The position numbers and the translations under genes were made by a program. The notes under the pieces are model-generated. The model saw only the letters and a program-made list of their open reading frames with translations. It did no database searches and was not told the DNA's origin. 64,000 nt of DNA from Vespa crabro (lineage: Eukaryota; Arthropoda; Insecta; Hymenoptera; Vespidae): positions 186,001-250,000 of the forward strand of contig NW_025813595.1 of NCBI RefSeq assembly GCF_910589235.1. Direction: 5' to 3'. Below are positions 12,873 to 27,700 of the stretch, in pieces. Within the stretch, counting starts at the first letter, position 1. Every line of letters starts with the position of its first letter.

Positions 12873-15800
12873 TTATATTATTGTTATATTCTTTATTCTG
12901 CATCGATAGAATATAAAATCAATGAAATTGAACGAGATTTCAAGTTTTCTATTTTCGACGATACGCGTATATGAGCGAAAAATCGTATATACGATATGAA
13001 AGAATGTTAAAAACTTTGATTCCAATATAAAATAGATGTTTGATCTTATGAAATGCAATGTTCTGAATCGCTTGGTAACATTTTTCTAACTGTGGCACAA
13101 GTATTATTATAGATTTCAGGATTTCATCTTCGCATATACCGAAATTCGCATATGTCGATTACGTTTTTCGACAATTATCATATGGAAACGCGTATTTAAA
13201 CATAGTAAAAACGTTATATTCTTGTTATCTTCTTTATTCTGCATCGATAGAATATAAAATCAATGAAATTGAACGAGATTTCAAGTTTTCGTTTTTCGAC
13301 GATACGCGTATATGAGCGAAAAATCGTAAATACGATATGAAAGAATGTAAAAAACTTTGATTCCAATATAAAATAGATGTTTGATCTTATGAAATGCAAT
13401 GTTCTGAATCGATTGGTAACATTTTCTAACTGTGGCATAAGTATTATTAAAGATTTCACGATTTTATCTATGCATATACCGAAATTCGCGTATGTCGATT
13501 ACGTTTATCGACAATTATCATATGAAAACGCGTATTTAAACATAGTAAAAACGTTATATTATTGTTATATTCTTTATTCTGCATCGATAGAATATAAAAT
13601 CAATGAAATTGAACGAGATTTCAAGTTTTCGTTTTTCGACGATACGCGTATATGAGCGAAAAATCGTATATACGATATGAAAGAATGTTAAAAACTTTGA
13701 TTCCAATATAAAATAGATGTTTGATCTTATGAAATGCAATGTTCTGAATCGCTTGGTAACATTTTTCTAACTGTGGCACAAGTATTATTAAAGATTTCTC
13801 CATTTTATCTTCGCATATACCGAAATTCGCGTATGTCTATTAGGTTTTTCGACAATTATCATATATAACGCGTATTTAAACATAGTAAAAACGTTATATT
13901 CTTGTTATATTCTTTATTCTGCATCGATAGAATATAAAATCAATGAAATTGAACGAGATTTCAAGTCTTCGTTTTTCGACGATACGCGTATATGTGCGAA
14001 AAATCGTATATACGTTATGAAAGAATGTTAAAAACTTTGATTCCAATATAAAATAGATGTTTGATCTTATGAAATGCAATGTTGTGAATCGATTGGAAAC
14101 ATTTTTCTAACTGTGGCACAAGTATTATTATAGATTTCAGGATTTCATCTTCGCATATACCGAAATTCGCATATGTCGATTACGTTTTTCGACAATTATC
14201 ATATGGAAACGCGTATTTAAACATAGTAAAAACGTTATATTCTTGTTATCTTCTTTATTCTGCATCGATAGAATATAAAATCAATGAAATTGAACGAGAT
14301 TTCAAGTTTTCGTTTTTCGACGACACGCGTATATGAGCGAAAAATCGTAAATACGATATGAAAGAATGTTAAAAACTTTGATTCCAATATAAAATAGATG
14401 TTTGATCTTATGAAATGCAATGTTCTGAATCGATTGGTAACATTTTTCTAACTGTGGCACAAGTATTATTAAAGATTTCACGATTTTATCTTCGCATATA
14501 GCGAAATTAGCGTATGTCGATTAGGTTTTTCGACAATTATCATATGAAAACGCGTATTTATACATAGTAAAAACGTTATATTCTTGTTATATTCTTTATT
14601 CTACATCGATAGAATATAAAATCAATGAAATTGAACGAGATTTCAAGTTTTCGTTTTTCGACGATACGCGTATATGAGCGAAAAATCGTATATACGATAT
14701 GAAAGAATGTTAAAAACTTTGATTCCAATATAAAATAGATGTTTGATCTTATGAAATGCAATGTTCTGAATCGCTTGGTAACATTTTTCTAACTGTGGCA
14801 CAAGTATTATTAAAGATTTCTCCATTTTATCTTCGCATATACCGAAATTCGCGTATGTCTATTAGGTTTTTCGACAATTATCATATGAAAACGCGTATTT
14901 AAACATAGTAAAAACGTTATATTCTTGTTATATTCTTTATTCTGCATCGATGGAATATAAAATCAATGAAATTGAACGAGATTTCAAGTCTTCGTTTTTA
15001 GACGATACGCGTATATGTGCGAAAAATCGTATATACGATATGAAAGAATGTTAAAAACTTTGATTCTAGTATAAAATAGATGTTTGATCTTATGAAATGC
15101 AATGTTGTGAATCGATTGGTAACATTTTTCTAACTGTGGCACAAGTATTATTAAAGATTTCACGATTTTATCTTCGCATATACCGAAATTAGCGTATGTC
15201 GATTACGTTTTTCGACAATTATCATATGATAACGCGTATTTAAACATAGTAAAAACGTTATATTCTTGTTATATTCTTTATTCTGCATCGATAGAATATA
15301 AAATCAATGAAATTGAACGAGATTTCAAGTTTTCGTTTTTCGACGATACGCGTATATGAGCGAAAAATCGTATATACGATATGAAAGAATGTTAAAAACT
15401 TTGATTCCAATATAAAATAGATGTTTGATCTAATGAAATGCAATGTTCTGAATCGATTGGTAACATTTTTCTAACTGTGGCACAAGTATTATTAAAGATT
15501 TCACGATTTTATCTTCGCATATACCGAAATTCGCGTATGTCGATTACGTTTTTCGACAATTATCATATGAAAACGCGTATTTAAACATAGTAAAAACGTT
15601 ATATTATTGTTATATTCTTTATTCTGCATCGGAAGAATATAAAATCAATGAAATTGAACGAGATTTCAAGTTTTCGTTTTTCGACGATACGCGTATATGA
15701 GCGAAAAATCGTATATACGATATGAAAGAATGTTAAAAACTTTGATTCCAATATAAAATAGATGTTTGATCTTATGAAATGCAATGTTCTGAATCGATTG

Positions 15801-16962
15801 GTAACATTTTTCTAACTGTGGCACAAGTTTTATTAAAGATTTCACGATTTTATCTTCGCATATACCGAAATTCGAGTATGTCGATTACGTTTTTCGACAA
15901 TTATCATATGAAAACGCGTATTTAAACATAGTAAAAACGTTATATTCTTGTTATATTCTTTATTCTGCATCGATAGAATATAAAATCAATGAAATTGAAC
16001 GAAATTTCAAGTCTTCGTTTTTAGACGATACGCGTATATGTGCGAAAAATCGTATATACGATATGAAAGAATGTTAAAAACTTTGATTCTAGTATAAAAT
16101 AGATGTTTGATCTTATGAAATGCAATGTTGTGAATCGATTGGTAACATTTTTCTAACTGTGGCACAAGTATTATTAAAGATTTCACGATTTTATCTTCGC
16201 ATATACCGAAATTAGCGTATGTCGATTACGTTTTTCGACAATTATCATATGAAAACGCGTATTTAAACATAGTAAAAACGTTATATTCATGTTATATTCT
16301 TTATTCTGCATCGATAGAATATAAAATCAATGAAATTGAACGAGATTTCAAGTTTTCGTTTTTCGACGATACGCGTATATGAGCGAAAAATCGTATATAC
16401 GATATGAAAGAATGTTAAAAACTTTGATTCCAATATAAAATAGATGTTTGATCTAATGAAATGCAATGTTCTGAATCGATTGGTAACATTTTTCTAACTG
16501 TGGCACAAGTATTATTAAAGATTTCACGATTTTATCTTCGCATATACCGAAATTCGCGTATGTCGATTACGTTTTTCGACAATTATCATATGAAAACGCG
16601 TATTTATACATAGTAAAAACGTTTTATTCTTGTTATATTCTTTATTCTGCATCGATAGAATATAAAATCAATGAAATTGAACGAGATTTCAAGTTTTCGT
16701 TTTTCGACGATACGCGTATATGAGCGAAAAATCGTATATACGATATGAAAGAATGTTAAAAACTTTGATTCCAATATAAAATAGATGTTTGATCTAATGA
16801 AATGCAATGTTCTGAATCGATTGGAAACATTTTTCTAACTGTGGCACAAGTATTATTAAAGATTTCACGATTTTATCTTCGCATATACCGAAATTCGCGT
16901 ATGTCGATTACGTTTTTCGACAATTATCAAATGAAAACGCGTATTTAAACATAGTAAAAACG
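12873..16962. repeat. Domain B HOR unit 1, 12 monomers
   Basis: It starts with the V monomer at 12873 and continues through W (13421), P (13858) and Q (13797) to the monomer before the next V at 16963. The first five monomers match those of unit 2 closely. The middle part, which includes the TTCTAGTATAAAATAG variants near 15065 and 16087, is missing from unit 2, as expected if unit 2 lost or unit 1 gained six monomers by unequal exchange. Confidence 0.8.
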
Positions 16963-19006
16963 TTATATTATTGTTATATTCTTTATTCTGCATCGATAGA
17001 ATATAAAATCAATGAAATTGAACGAGATTTCAAGTTTTCTATTTTCGACGATACGCGTATATGAGCGAAAAATCGTATATACGATATGAAAGAATGTTAA
17101 AAACTTTGATTCCAATATAAAATAGATGTTTGATCTTATGAAATGCAATGTTCTGAATCGCTTGGTAACATTTTTCTAACTGTGGCACAAGTATTATTAT
17201 AGATTTCAGGATTTTATCTTCGCATATACCGAAATTCGCATATGTCGATTACGTTTTTCGACAATTATCATATGGAAACGCGTATTTAAACATAGTAAAA
17301 ACGTTATATTCTTGTTATCTTCTTTATTCTGCATCGATAGAATATAAAATCAATGAAATTGAACGAGATTTCAAGTTTTCGTTTTTCGACGATACGCGTA
17401 TATGAGCGAAAAATCGTAAATACGATATGAAAGAATGTTAAAAACTTTGATTCCAATATAAAATAGATGTTTGATCTTATGAAATGCAATGTTCTGAATC
17501 GATTGGTAACATTTTCTAACTGTGGCATAAGTATTATTAAAGATTTCACGATTTTATCTATGCATATACCGAAATTCGCGTATGTCGATTACGTTTATCG
17601 ACAATTATCATATGAAAACGCGTATTTAAACATAGTAAAAACGTTATATTATTGTTATATTCTTTATTCTGCATCGATAGAATATAAAATCAATGAAATT
17701 GAACGAGATTTCAAGTTTTCGTTTTTCGACGATACGCGTATATGAGCGAAAAATCGTATATACGATATGAAAGAATGTTAAAAACTTTGATTCCAATATA
17801 AAATAGATGTTTGATCTTATGAAATGCAATGTTCTGAATCGCTTGGTAACATTTTTCTAACTGTGGCACAAGTATTATTAAAGATTTCTCCATTTTATCT
17901 TCGCATATACCGAAATTCGCGTATGTCTATTAGGTTTTTCGACAATTATCATATATAACGCGTATTTAAACATAGTAAAAACGTTATATTCTTGTTATAT
18001 TCTTTATTCTGCATCGATAGAATATAAAATCAATGAAATTGAACGAGATTTCAAGTCTTCGTTTTTCGACGATACGCGTATATGTGCGAAAAATCGTATA
18101 TACGTTATGAAAGAATGTTAAAAACTTTGATTCCAATATAAAATAGATGTTTGATCTTATGAAATGCAATGTTGTGAATCGATTGGAAACATTTTTCTAA
18201 CTGTGGCACAAGTATTATTAAAGATTTCACGATTTTATCTTCGCATATACCGAAATTCGCGTATGTCGATTACGTTTTTCGACAATTATCATATGAAAAC
18301 GCGTATTTGAACATAGTAAAAACGTTATATCCTTGTTATATTCTTTATTCTGCATCGATAGAATATAAAATCAATGAAATTGAACGAGATTTCAAGTTTT
18401 CGTTTTTCGACGACACGCGTATATGAGCGAAAAATCGTAAATACGATATGAAAGAATGTTAAAAACTTTGATTCCAATATAAAATAGATGTTTGATCTTA
18501 TGAAATGCAATGTTCTGAATCGATTGGTAACATTTTTCTAACTGTGGCACAAGTATTATTAAAGATTTCACGATTTTATCTTCGCATATAGCGAAATTCG
18601 CGTATGTCGATTACGTTTTTCGACAATTATCATATGAAAACGCGTATTTATACATAGTAAAAACGTTTTATTCTTGTTATATTCTTTATTCTGCATCGAT
18701 AGAATATAAAATCAATGAAATTGAACGAGATTTCAAGTTTTCGTTTTTCGACGATACGCGTATATGAGCGAAAAATCGTATATACGATATGAAAGAATGT
18801 TAAAAACTTTGATTCCAATATAAAATAGATGTTTGATCTAATGAAATGCAATGTTCTGAATCGATTGGAAACATTTTTCTAACTGTGGCACAAGTATTAT
18901 TAAAGATTTCACGATTTTATCTTCGCATATACCGAAATTCGCGTATGTCGATTACGTTTTTCGACAATTATCATATGAAAACGCGTATTTAAACATAGTA
19001 AAAACG
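16963..19006. repeat. Domain B HOR unit 2, 6 monomers (2,044 bp)
   Basis: V (near 17037), W (17511), Q (17887) and P (17949) markers appear in the same order as in unit 1. The unit ends with a monomer carrying AAAACGTTTTATTCTTG near 18661, the same marker that precedes the V monomer of unit 2 itself near 16617. Six monomers minus the two 1-bp deletions gives 2,044 bp. Confidence 0.85.
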
Positions 19007-22000
19007 TTATATTATTGTTATATTCTTTATTCTGCATCGATAGAATATAAAATCAATGAAATTGAACGAGATTTCAAGTTTTCTATTTTCGACGATACGC
19101 GTATATGAGCGAAAAATCGTATATACGATATGAAAGAATGTTAAAAACTTTGATTCCAATATAAAATAGATGTTTGATCTTATGAAATGCAATGTTCTGA
19201 ATCGCTTGGTAACATTTTTCTAACTGTGGCACAAGTATTATTATAGATTTCAGGATTTCATCTTCGCATATACCGAAATTCGCATATGTCGATTACGTTT
19301 TTCGACAATTATCATATGGAAACGCGTATTTAAACATAGTAAAAACGTTATATTCTTGTTATCTTCTTTATTCTGCATCGATAGAATATAAAATCAATGA
19401 AATTGAACGAGATTTCAAGTTTTCGTTTTTCGACGATACGCGTATATGAGCGAAAAATCGTAAATACGATATGAAAGAATGTTAAAAACTTTGATTCCAA
19501 TATAAAATAGATGTTTGATCTTATGAAATGCAATGTTCTGAATCGATTGGTAACATTTTCTAACTGTGGCATAAGTATTATTAAAGATTTCACGATTTTA
19601 TCTATGCATATACCGAAATTCGCGTATGTCGATTACGTTTATCGACAATTATCATATGAAAACGCGTATTTAAACATAGTAAAAACGTTATATTATTGTT
19701 ATATTCTTTATTCTGCATCGATAGAATATAAAATCAATGAAATTGAACGAGATTTCAAGTTTTCGTTTTTCGACGATACGCGTATATGAGCGAAAAATCG
19801 TATATACGATATGAAAGAATGTTAAAAACTTTGATTCCAATATAAAATAGATGTTTGATCTTATGAAATGCAATGTTCTGAATCGCTTGGTAACATTTTT
19901 CTAACTGTGGCACAAGTATTATTAAAGATTTCTCCATTTTATCTTCGCATATACCGAAATTCGCGTATGTCTATTAGGTTTTTCGACAATTATCATATAT
20001 AACGCGTATTTAAACATAGTAAAAACGTTATATTCTTGTTATATTCTTTATTCTGCATCGATAGAATATAAAATCAATGAAATTGAACGAGATTTCAAGT
20101 CTTCGTTTTTCGACGATACGCGTATATGTGCGAAAAATCGTATATACGTTATGAAAGAATGTTAAAAACTTTGATTCCAATATAAAATAGATGTTTGATC
20201 TTATGAAATGCAATGTTCTGAATCGATTGGTAACATTTTTCTAACTGTGGCACAAGTATTATTAAAGATTTCACGATTTTATCTTCGCATATACCGAAAT
20301 TCGCGTATGTCGATTACGTTTTTCGACAATTATCATATGAAAACGCGTATTTGAACATAGTAAAAACGTTATATTCTTGTTATATTCTTTATTCTGCATC
20401 GATAGAATATAAAATCAATGAAATTGAACGAGATTTCAAGTTTTCGTTTTTCGACGATACGCGTATATGAGCGAAAAATCGTAAATACGATATGAAAGAA
20501 TGTTAAAAACTTTGATTCCAATATAAAATAGATGTTTGATCTTATGAAATGCAATGTTCTGAATCGCTTGGTAACATTTTTCTAACTGTGGCACAAGTAT
20601 TATTAAAGATTTCTCCATTTTATCTTCGCATATACCGAAATTCGCGTATGTCTATTAGGTTTTTCGACAATTATCATATGAAAACGCGTATTTAAACATA
20701 GTAAAAACGTTATATTCTTGTTATATTCTTTATTCTGCATCGATGGAATATAAAATCAATGAAATTGAACGAGATTTCAAGTCTTCGTTTTTAGACGATA
20801 CGCGTATATGTGCGAAAAATCGTATATACGATATGAAAGAATATTAAAAACTTTGATTCTAGTATAAAATAGATGTTTGATCTTATAAAATGCAATGTTG
20901 TGAATCGATTGGTAACATTTTTCTAACTGTGGCACAAGTATTATTAAAGATTTCACGATTTTATCTTCGCATATACCGAAATTAGCGTATGTCGATTACG
21001 TTTTTCGACAATTATCATATGATAACGCGTATTTAAACATAGTAAAAACGTTATATTCTTGTTATATTCTTTATTCTGCATCGATAGAATATAAAATCAA
21101 TGAAATTGAACGAGATTTCAAGTTTTCGTTTTTCGACGATACGCGTATATGAGCGAAAAATCGTATATACGATATGAAAGAATGTTAAAAACTTTGATTC
21201 CAATATAAAATAGATGTTTGATCTAATGAAATGCAATGTTCTGAATCGATTGGTAACATTTTTCTAACTGTGGCACAAGTATTATTAAAGATTTCACGAT
21301 TTTATCTTCGCATATACCGAAATTCGCGTATGTCGATTACGTTTTTCGACAATTATCATATGAAAACGCGTATTTAAACATAGTAAAAACGTTATATTAT
21401 TGTTATATTCTTTATTCTGCATCGATAGAATATAAAATCAATGAAATTGAACGAGATTTCAAGTTTTCGTTTTTCGACGATACGCGTATATGAGCGAAAA
21501 ATCGTATATACGATATGAAAGAATGTTAAAAACTTTGATTCCAATATAAAATAGATGTTTGATCTTATGAAATGCAATGTTCTGAATCGCTTGGTAACAT
21601 TTTTCTAACTGTGGCACAAGTATTATTAAAGATTTCTCCATTTTATCTTCGCATATACCGAAATTCGCGTATGTCTATTAGGTTTTTCGACAATTATCAT
21701 ATATAACGCGTATTTAAACATAGTAAAAACGTTATATTCTTGTTATATTCTTTATTCTGCATCGATAGAATATAAAATCAATGAAATTGAACGAGATTTC
21801 AAGTCTTCGTTTTTCGACGATACGCGTATATGTGCGAAAAATCGTATATACGTTATGAAAGAATGTTAAAAACTTTGATTCCAATATAAAATAGATGTTT
21901 GATCTTATGAAATGCAATGTTGTGAATCGATTGGAAACATTTTTCTAACTGTGGCACAAGTATTATTAAAGATTTCACGATTTTATCTTCGCATATACCG

Positions 22001-22072
22001 AAATTCGCATATGTCGATTACGTTTTCCGACAATTATCATATGGAAACGCGTATTTAAACATAGTAAAAACG
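19007..22072. repeat. Domain B HOR unit 3, V to the next W monomer, 9 monomers
   Basis: V lies near 19081, W at 19555, Q near 19931 and P near 19993. A second Q (about 20610) and then a further Q-P pair (about 21635 and 21694) follow inside the unit. The inner pair at 21392-22072 resembles 19688-20368, so the unit probably grew by internal re-duplication. Confidence 0.75.
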
Positions 22073-24798
22073 TTATATTCTTGTTATCTTCTTTATTCTG
22101 CATCGATAGAATATAAAATCAATGAAATTGAACGAGATTTCAAGTTTTCGTTTTTCGACGATACGCGTATATGAGCGAAAAATCGTAAATACGATATGAA
22201 AGAATGTTAAAAACTTTGATTCCAATATAAAATAGATGTTTGATCTTATGAAATGCAATGTTCTGAATCGATTGGTAACATTTTCTAACTGTGGCATAAG
22301 TATTATTAAAGATTTCACGATTTTATCTATGCATATACCGAAATTCGCGTATGTCGATTACGTTTATCGACAATTATCATATGAAAACGCGTATTTAAAC
22401 ATAGTAAAAACGTTATATTATTGTTATATTCTTTATTCTGCATCGATAGAATATAAAATCAATGAAATTGAACGAGATTTCAAGTTTTCGTTTTTCTACG
22501 ATACGCGTATATGAGCGAAAAATCGTATATACGATATGAAAGAATGTTAAAAACTTTGATTCCAATATAAAATAGATGTTTGATCTTATGAAATGCAATG
22601 TTCTGAATCGCTTGGTAACATTTTTCTAACTGTGGCACAAGTATTATTAAAGATTTCTCCATTTTATCTTCGCATATACCGAAATTCGCGTATGTCTATT
22701 AGGTTTTTCGACAATTATCATATATAACGCGTATTTAAACATAGTAAAAACGTTATATTCTTGTTATATTCTTTATTCTGCATCGATAGAATATAAAATC
22801 AATGAAATTGAACGAGATTTCAAGTCTTCGTTTTTCGACGATACGCGTATATGTGCGAAAAATCGTATATACGTTATGAAAGAATGTTAAAAACTTTGAT
22901 TCCAATATAAAATAGATGTTTGATCTTATGAAATGCAATGTTGTGAATCGATTGGAAACATTTTTCTAACTGTGGCACAAGTATTATTAAAGATTTCACG
23001 ATTTTATCTTCGCATATACCGAAATTCGCGTATGTCGATTACGTTTTTCGACAATTATCATATGAAAACGCGTATTTGAACATAGTAAAAACGTTATATT
23101 CTTGTTATATTCTTTATTCTGCATCGATAGAATATAAAATCAATGAAATTGAACGAGATTTCAAGTTTTCGTTTTTCGACGACACGCGTATATGAGCGAA
23201 AAATCGTAAATACGATATGAAAGAATGTTAAAAACTTTGATTCCAATATAAAATAGATGTTTGATCTTATGAAATGCAATGTTCTGAATCGCTTGGTAAC
23301 ATTTTTCTAACTGTGGCACAAGTATTATTAAAGATTTCTCCATTTTATCTTCGCATATACCGAAATTCGCGTATGTCTATTAGGTTTTTCGACAATTATC
23401 ATATGAAAACGCGTATTTAAACATAGTAAAAACGTTATATTCTTGTTATATTCTTTATTCTGCATCGATGGAATATAAAATCAATGAAATTGAACGAGAT
23501 TTCAAGTCTTCGTTTTTAGACGATACGCGTATATGTGCGAAAAATCGTATATACGATATGAAAGAATGTTAAAAACTTTGATTCTAGTATAAAATAGATG
23601 TTTGATCTTATGAAATGCAATGTTGTGAATCGATTGGTAACATTTTTCTAACTGTGGCACAAGTATTATTAAAGATTTCACGATTTTATCTTCGCATATA
23701 CCGAAATTAGCGTATGTCGATTACGTTTTTCGACAATTATCATATGATAACGCGTATTTAAACATAGTAAAAACGTTATATTCTTGTTATATTCTTTATT
23801 CTGCATCGATAGAATATAAAATCAATGAAATTGAACGAGATTTCAAGTTTTCGTTTTTCGACGATACGCGTATATGAGCGAAAAATCGTATATACGATAT
23901 GAAAGAATGTTAAAAACTTTGATTCCAATATAAAATAGATGTTTGATCTAATGAAATGCAATGTTCTGAATCGATTGGTAACATTTTTCTAACTGTGGCA
24001 CAAGTATTATTAAAGATTTCACGATTTTATCTTCGCATATACCGAAATTCGCGTATGTCGATTACGTTTTTCGACAATTATCATATGAAAACGCGTATTT
24101 AAACATAGTAAAAACGTTATATTATTGTTATATTCTTTATTCTGCATCGATAGAATATAAAATCAATGAAATTGAACGAGATTTCAAGTTTTCGTTTTTC
24201 GACGATACGCGTATATGAGCGAAAAATCGTATATACGATATGAAAGAATGTTAAAAACTTTGATTCCAATATAAAATAGATGTTTGATCTTATGAAATGC
24301 AATGTTCTGAATCGATTGGTAACATTTTTCTAACTGTGGCACAAGTTTTATTAAAGATTTCATGATTTTATCTTCGCATATACCGAAATTCGAGTATGTC
24401 GATTACGTTTTTCGACAATTATCATATGAAAACGCGTATTTAAACATAGTAAAAACGTTATATTCTTGTTATATTCTTTATTCTGCATCGATAGAATATA
24501 AAATCAATGAAATTGAACGAGATTTCAAGTCTTCGTTTTTAGACGATACGCGTATATGTGCGAAAAATCGTATATACGATATGAAAGAATGTTAAAAACT
24601 TTGATTGTAGTATAAAATAGATGTTTGATCTTATGAAATGCAATGTTGTGAATCGATTGGTAACATTTTTCTAACTGTGGCACAAGTATTATTAAAGATT
24701 TCACGATTTTATCTTCGCATATACCGAAATTAGCGTATGTCGATTACGTTTTTCGACAATTATCATATGAAAACGCGTATTTAAACATAGTAAAAACG
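22073..24798. repeat. Domain B HOR unit 4, 8 monomers (2,726 bp)
   Basis: It starts with the W monomer at 22073 and repeats the order W, Q-P, then the GACACGCGTATATG variant (near 23181), Q, the TTCTAGTATAAAATAG monomer (near 23582) and two near-consensus copies. The last monomer carries TTCGAGTATGTCG near 24390, shared with the monomer at 15870 in unit 1 and not with unit 3. The right end of unit 4 is thus related to unit 1. Confidence 0.75.
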
Positions 24799-27700
24799 TT
24801 ATATTCTTGTTATATTCTTTATTCTGCATCGATAGAATATAAAATCAATGAAATTGAACGAGATTTCAAGTTTTCGTTTTTCGACGATACGCGTATATGA
24901 GCGAAAAATCGTATATACGATATGAAAGAATGTTAAAAACATTGATTCCAATATAAAATAGATGTTTGATCTAATGAAATGCAATGTTCTGAATCGATTG
25001 GTAACATTTTTCTAACTGTGGCACAAGTATTATTAAAGATTTCACGATTTTATCTTCGCATATACCGAAATTCGCGTATGTCGATTACGTTTTTCGACAA
25101 TTATCATATGAAAACGCGTATTTATACATAGTAAAAACGTTTTATTCTTGTTATATTCTTTATTCTGCATCGATAGAATATAAAATCAATGAAATTGAAC
25201 GAGATTTCAAGTTTTCGTTTTTCGACGATACGCGTATATGAGCGAAAAATCGTATATACGATATGAAAGAATGTTAAAAACTTTGATTCCAATATAAAAT
25301 AGATGTTTGATCTTATGAAATGCAATGTTCTGAATCGATTGGTAACATTTTTCTAACTGTGGCACAAGTATTATTAAAGATTTTACGATTTTATCTTCGC
25401 ATATACCGAAATTCGCGTATGTCGATTACGTTTTTCGACAATTATCATATGAAAACGCGTATTTAAACATAGTAAAAACGTTATATTCTTGTTATATTCT
25501 TTATTCTGCATCGATAGAATATAAAATCAATGAAATTGAACGAGATTTCAAGTCTTCGTTTTTCGACGATACGCGTATATGTGCGAAAAATCGTATATAC
25601 GATATGAAAGAATGTTAAAAACTTTGATTCCAATATAAAATAGATGTTTGATCTTATGAAATGCAATGTTGTGAATCGATTGGTAACATTTTTCTAACTG
25701 TGGCACAAGTATTATTAAAGATTTCACGATTTTATCTTCGCATATACCGAAATTAGCGTATGTCGATTACGTTTTTCGACAATTATCATATGAAAACGCG
25801 TATTTAAACATAGTAAAAACGTTATATTCTTGTTATATTCTTTATTCTGCATCAATAGAATATAAAATCAATGAAATTGAACGAGATTTCAAGTTTTCGT
25901 TTTTCGACGATACGCGTATATGAGCGAAAAATCGTATATACGATATGAAAGAATGTTAAAAACTTTGATTCCAATATAAAATAGATGTTTGATCTTATGA
26001 AATGCAATGTTTTGAATCGATTGGTAACATTTTTCTAACTGTGGCACAAGTATTATTAACGATTTCACGATTTTATCTTCGCATATACCGAAATTCGCCT
26101 ATGTCGATTACGTTTTTCGACAATTATCATATGAAAACGCGTATTTAAACATAGTAAAAACGTTATATTATTGTTATATTCTTTATTCTGCATCGATAGA
26201 ATATAAAATCAATGAAATTGAACGAGATTTCAAGTTTTCGTTTTTCGACGATACGCGTATATGGGCGAAAAATCGTATATACGATATGAAAGAATGTTAA
26301 AAACTTTGATTCCAATATAAAATAGATGTTTGATCTTATGAAATGCAATGTTGTGAATCGATTGGTAACATTTTTCTAACTGTGGCACAAGTATTATTAA
26401 AGATTTCACGATTTTATCTTCGCATATACCGAAATTAGCGTATGTCGATTACGTTTTTCGACAATTATCATATGAAAACGCGTATTTAAACATAGTAAAA
26501 ACGTTATATTCTTGTTATATTCTTTATTCTGCATCGATAGAATATAAAATCAATGAAATTGAACGAGATTTCAAGTTTTCGTTTTTCGACGATACGCGTA
26601 TATGAGCGAAAAATCGTATATACGTTATGAAAGAATGTTAAAAACTTTGATTCCAATATAAAATAGATGTTTGATCTTATGAAATGCAATGTTCTGAATC
26701 GATTGGTAACATTTTTCTAACTGTGGCACAAGTATTATTAACGATTTCACGATTTTATCTTCGCATATACCGAAATTCGCCTATGTCGATTACGTTTATC
26801 GACAATTATCATATGAAAACGCGTATTTAAGCATAGTAAAAACGTTATATTATTGTTATATTCTTTATTCTGCATCGATAGAATATAAAATCAATGAAAT
26901 TGAACGAGATTTCAAGTTTTCGTTTTTCGACGATACGCGTATATGAGCGAAAAATCGTATATACGATATGAAAGAATGTTAAAAACTTTGATTCCAATAT
27001 AAAATAGATGTTTGATCTTATGAAATGCAATGTTCTGAATCGCTTGGTAACATTTTTCTAACTGTGGCACAAGTATTTTTAAAGATTTCACGATTTTATC
27101 TTCGCATATAACGAAATTCGCCTATGTCGATTACGTTTTCGACAATTATCATTTGAAAACGCGTATTTAAACATAGTAAAAACGTTATATTCTTGTTATA
27201 TTTTTTATTCTGCATCAATAGAATATAAAATCAATGAAATTGAACGAGATTTCAAGTTTTCGTTTTTCGACGATACGCGTATGTGAGCGAAAAATCGTAT
27301 ATACGATATGAAAGAATGTTAAAAACTTTGATTCCAATATAAAATAGATGTTTGATCTTATGAAATGCAATGTTCTGAATCGATTGGTAACATTTTTCTA
27401 ACTGTGGCACAAGTATTATTAAAGATTTCACGATTTTATCTTCGCATATACCGAAATTCGCGTAAGTCGATTACGTTTTTCGACTATTATCATATGGAAA
27501 CGCGTATTAAAACATAGTAAAAACGTTATATTCTTGTTATTTTCTTTATTCTGCATCGAGAGAATATAAAATCAATGAAATTGAACGAGATTTCAAGTTT
27601 TCGTTTTTCGACGATACGCGTATATGAGCGAAAAATCGTATATACGATATGAAAGAATGTTAAAAACTTTGATTCCAATATAAAATAGATGTTTGGTCTT

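Larger units (their letters stand above)
12873..27185. repeat. Array domain B: 42 monomers with 12-, 6- and 8-monomer HOR spacing
   Basis: The domain is marked by variants absent elsewhere: GTTTTCTATTTTCGACG (V type), a run of four T in AACATTTTCTAACTG (W type), ATCATATATAACGCG (P type), GATTTCTCCATTTTATC (Q type) and TTCTAGTATAAAATAG. W markers at 13421, 17511, 19555 and 22280 are 4,090, 2,044 and 2,725 bp apart, that is 12, 6 and 8 monomers less 2, 2 and 3 bp. The missing bases are the W and P deletions inside each interval. From about 24.8 kb the markers thin out and the copies return towards consensus. Confidence 0.85.

Noticed and set aside
13377..13655. Plus-strand 92-codon ATG frame, repeated at 17467, 19511 and 22236
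   Set aside because: It appears only in monomers with the four-T deletion, which joins two frames. Its copies are copies of the HOR unit, not evidence of selection on a protein.
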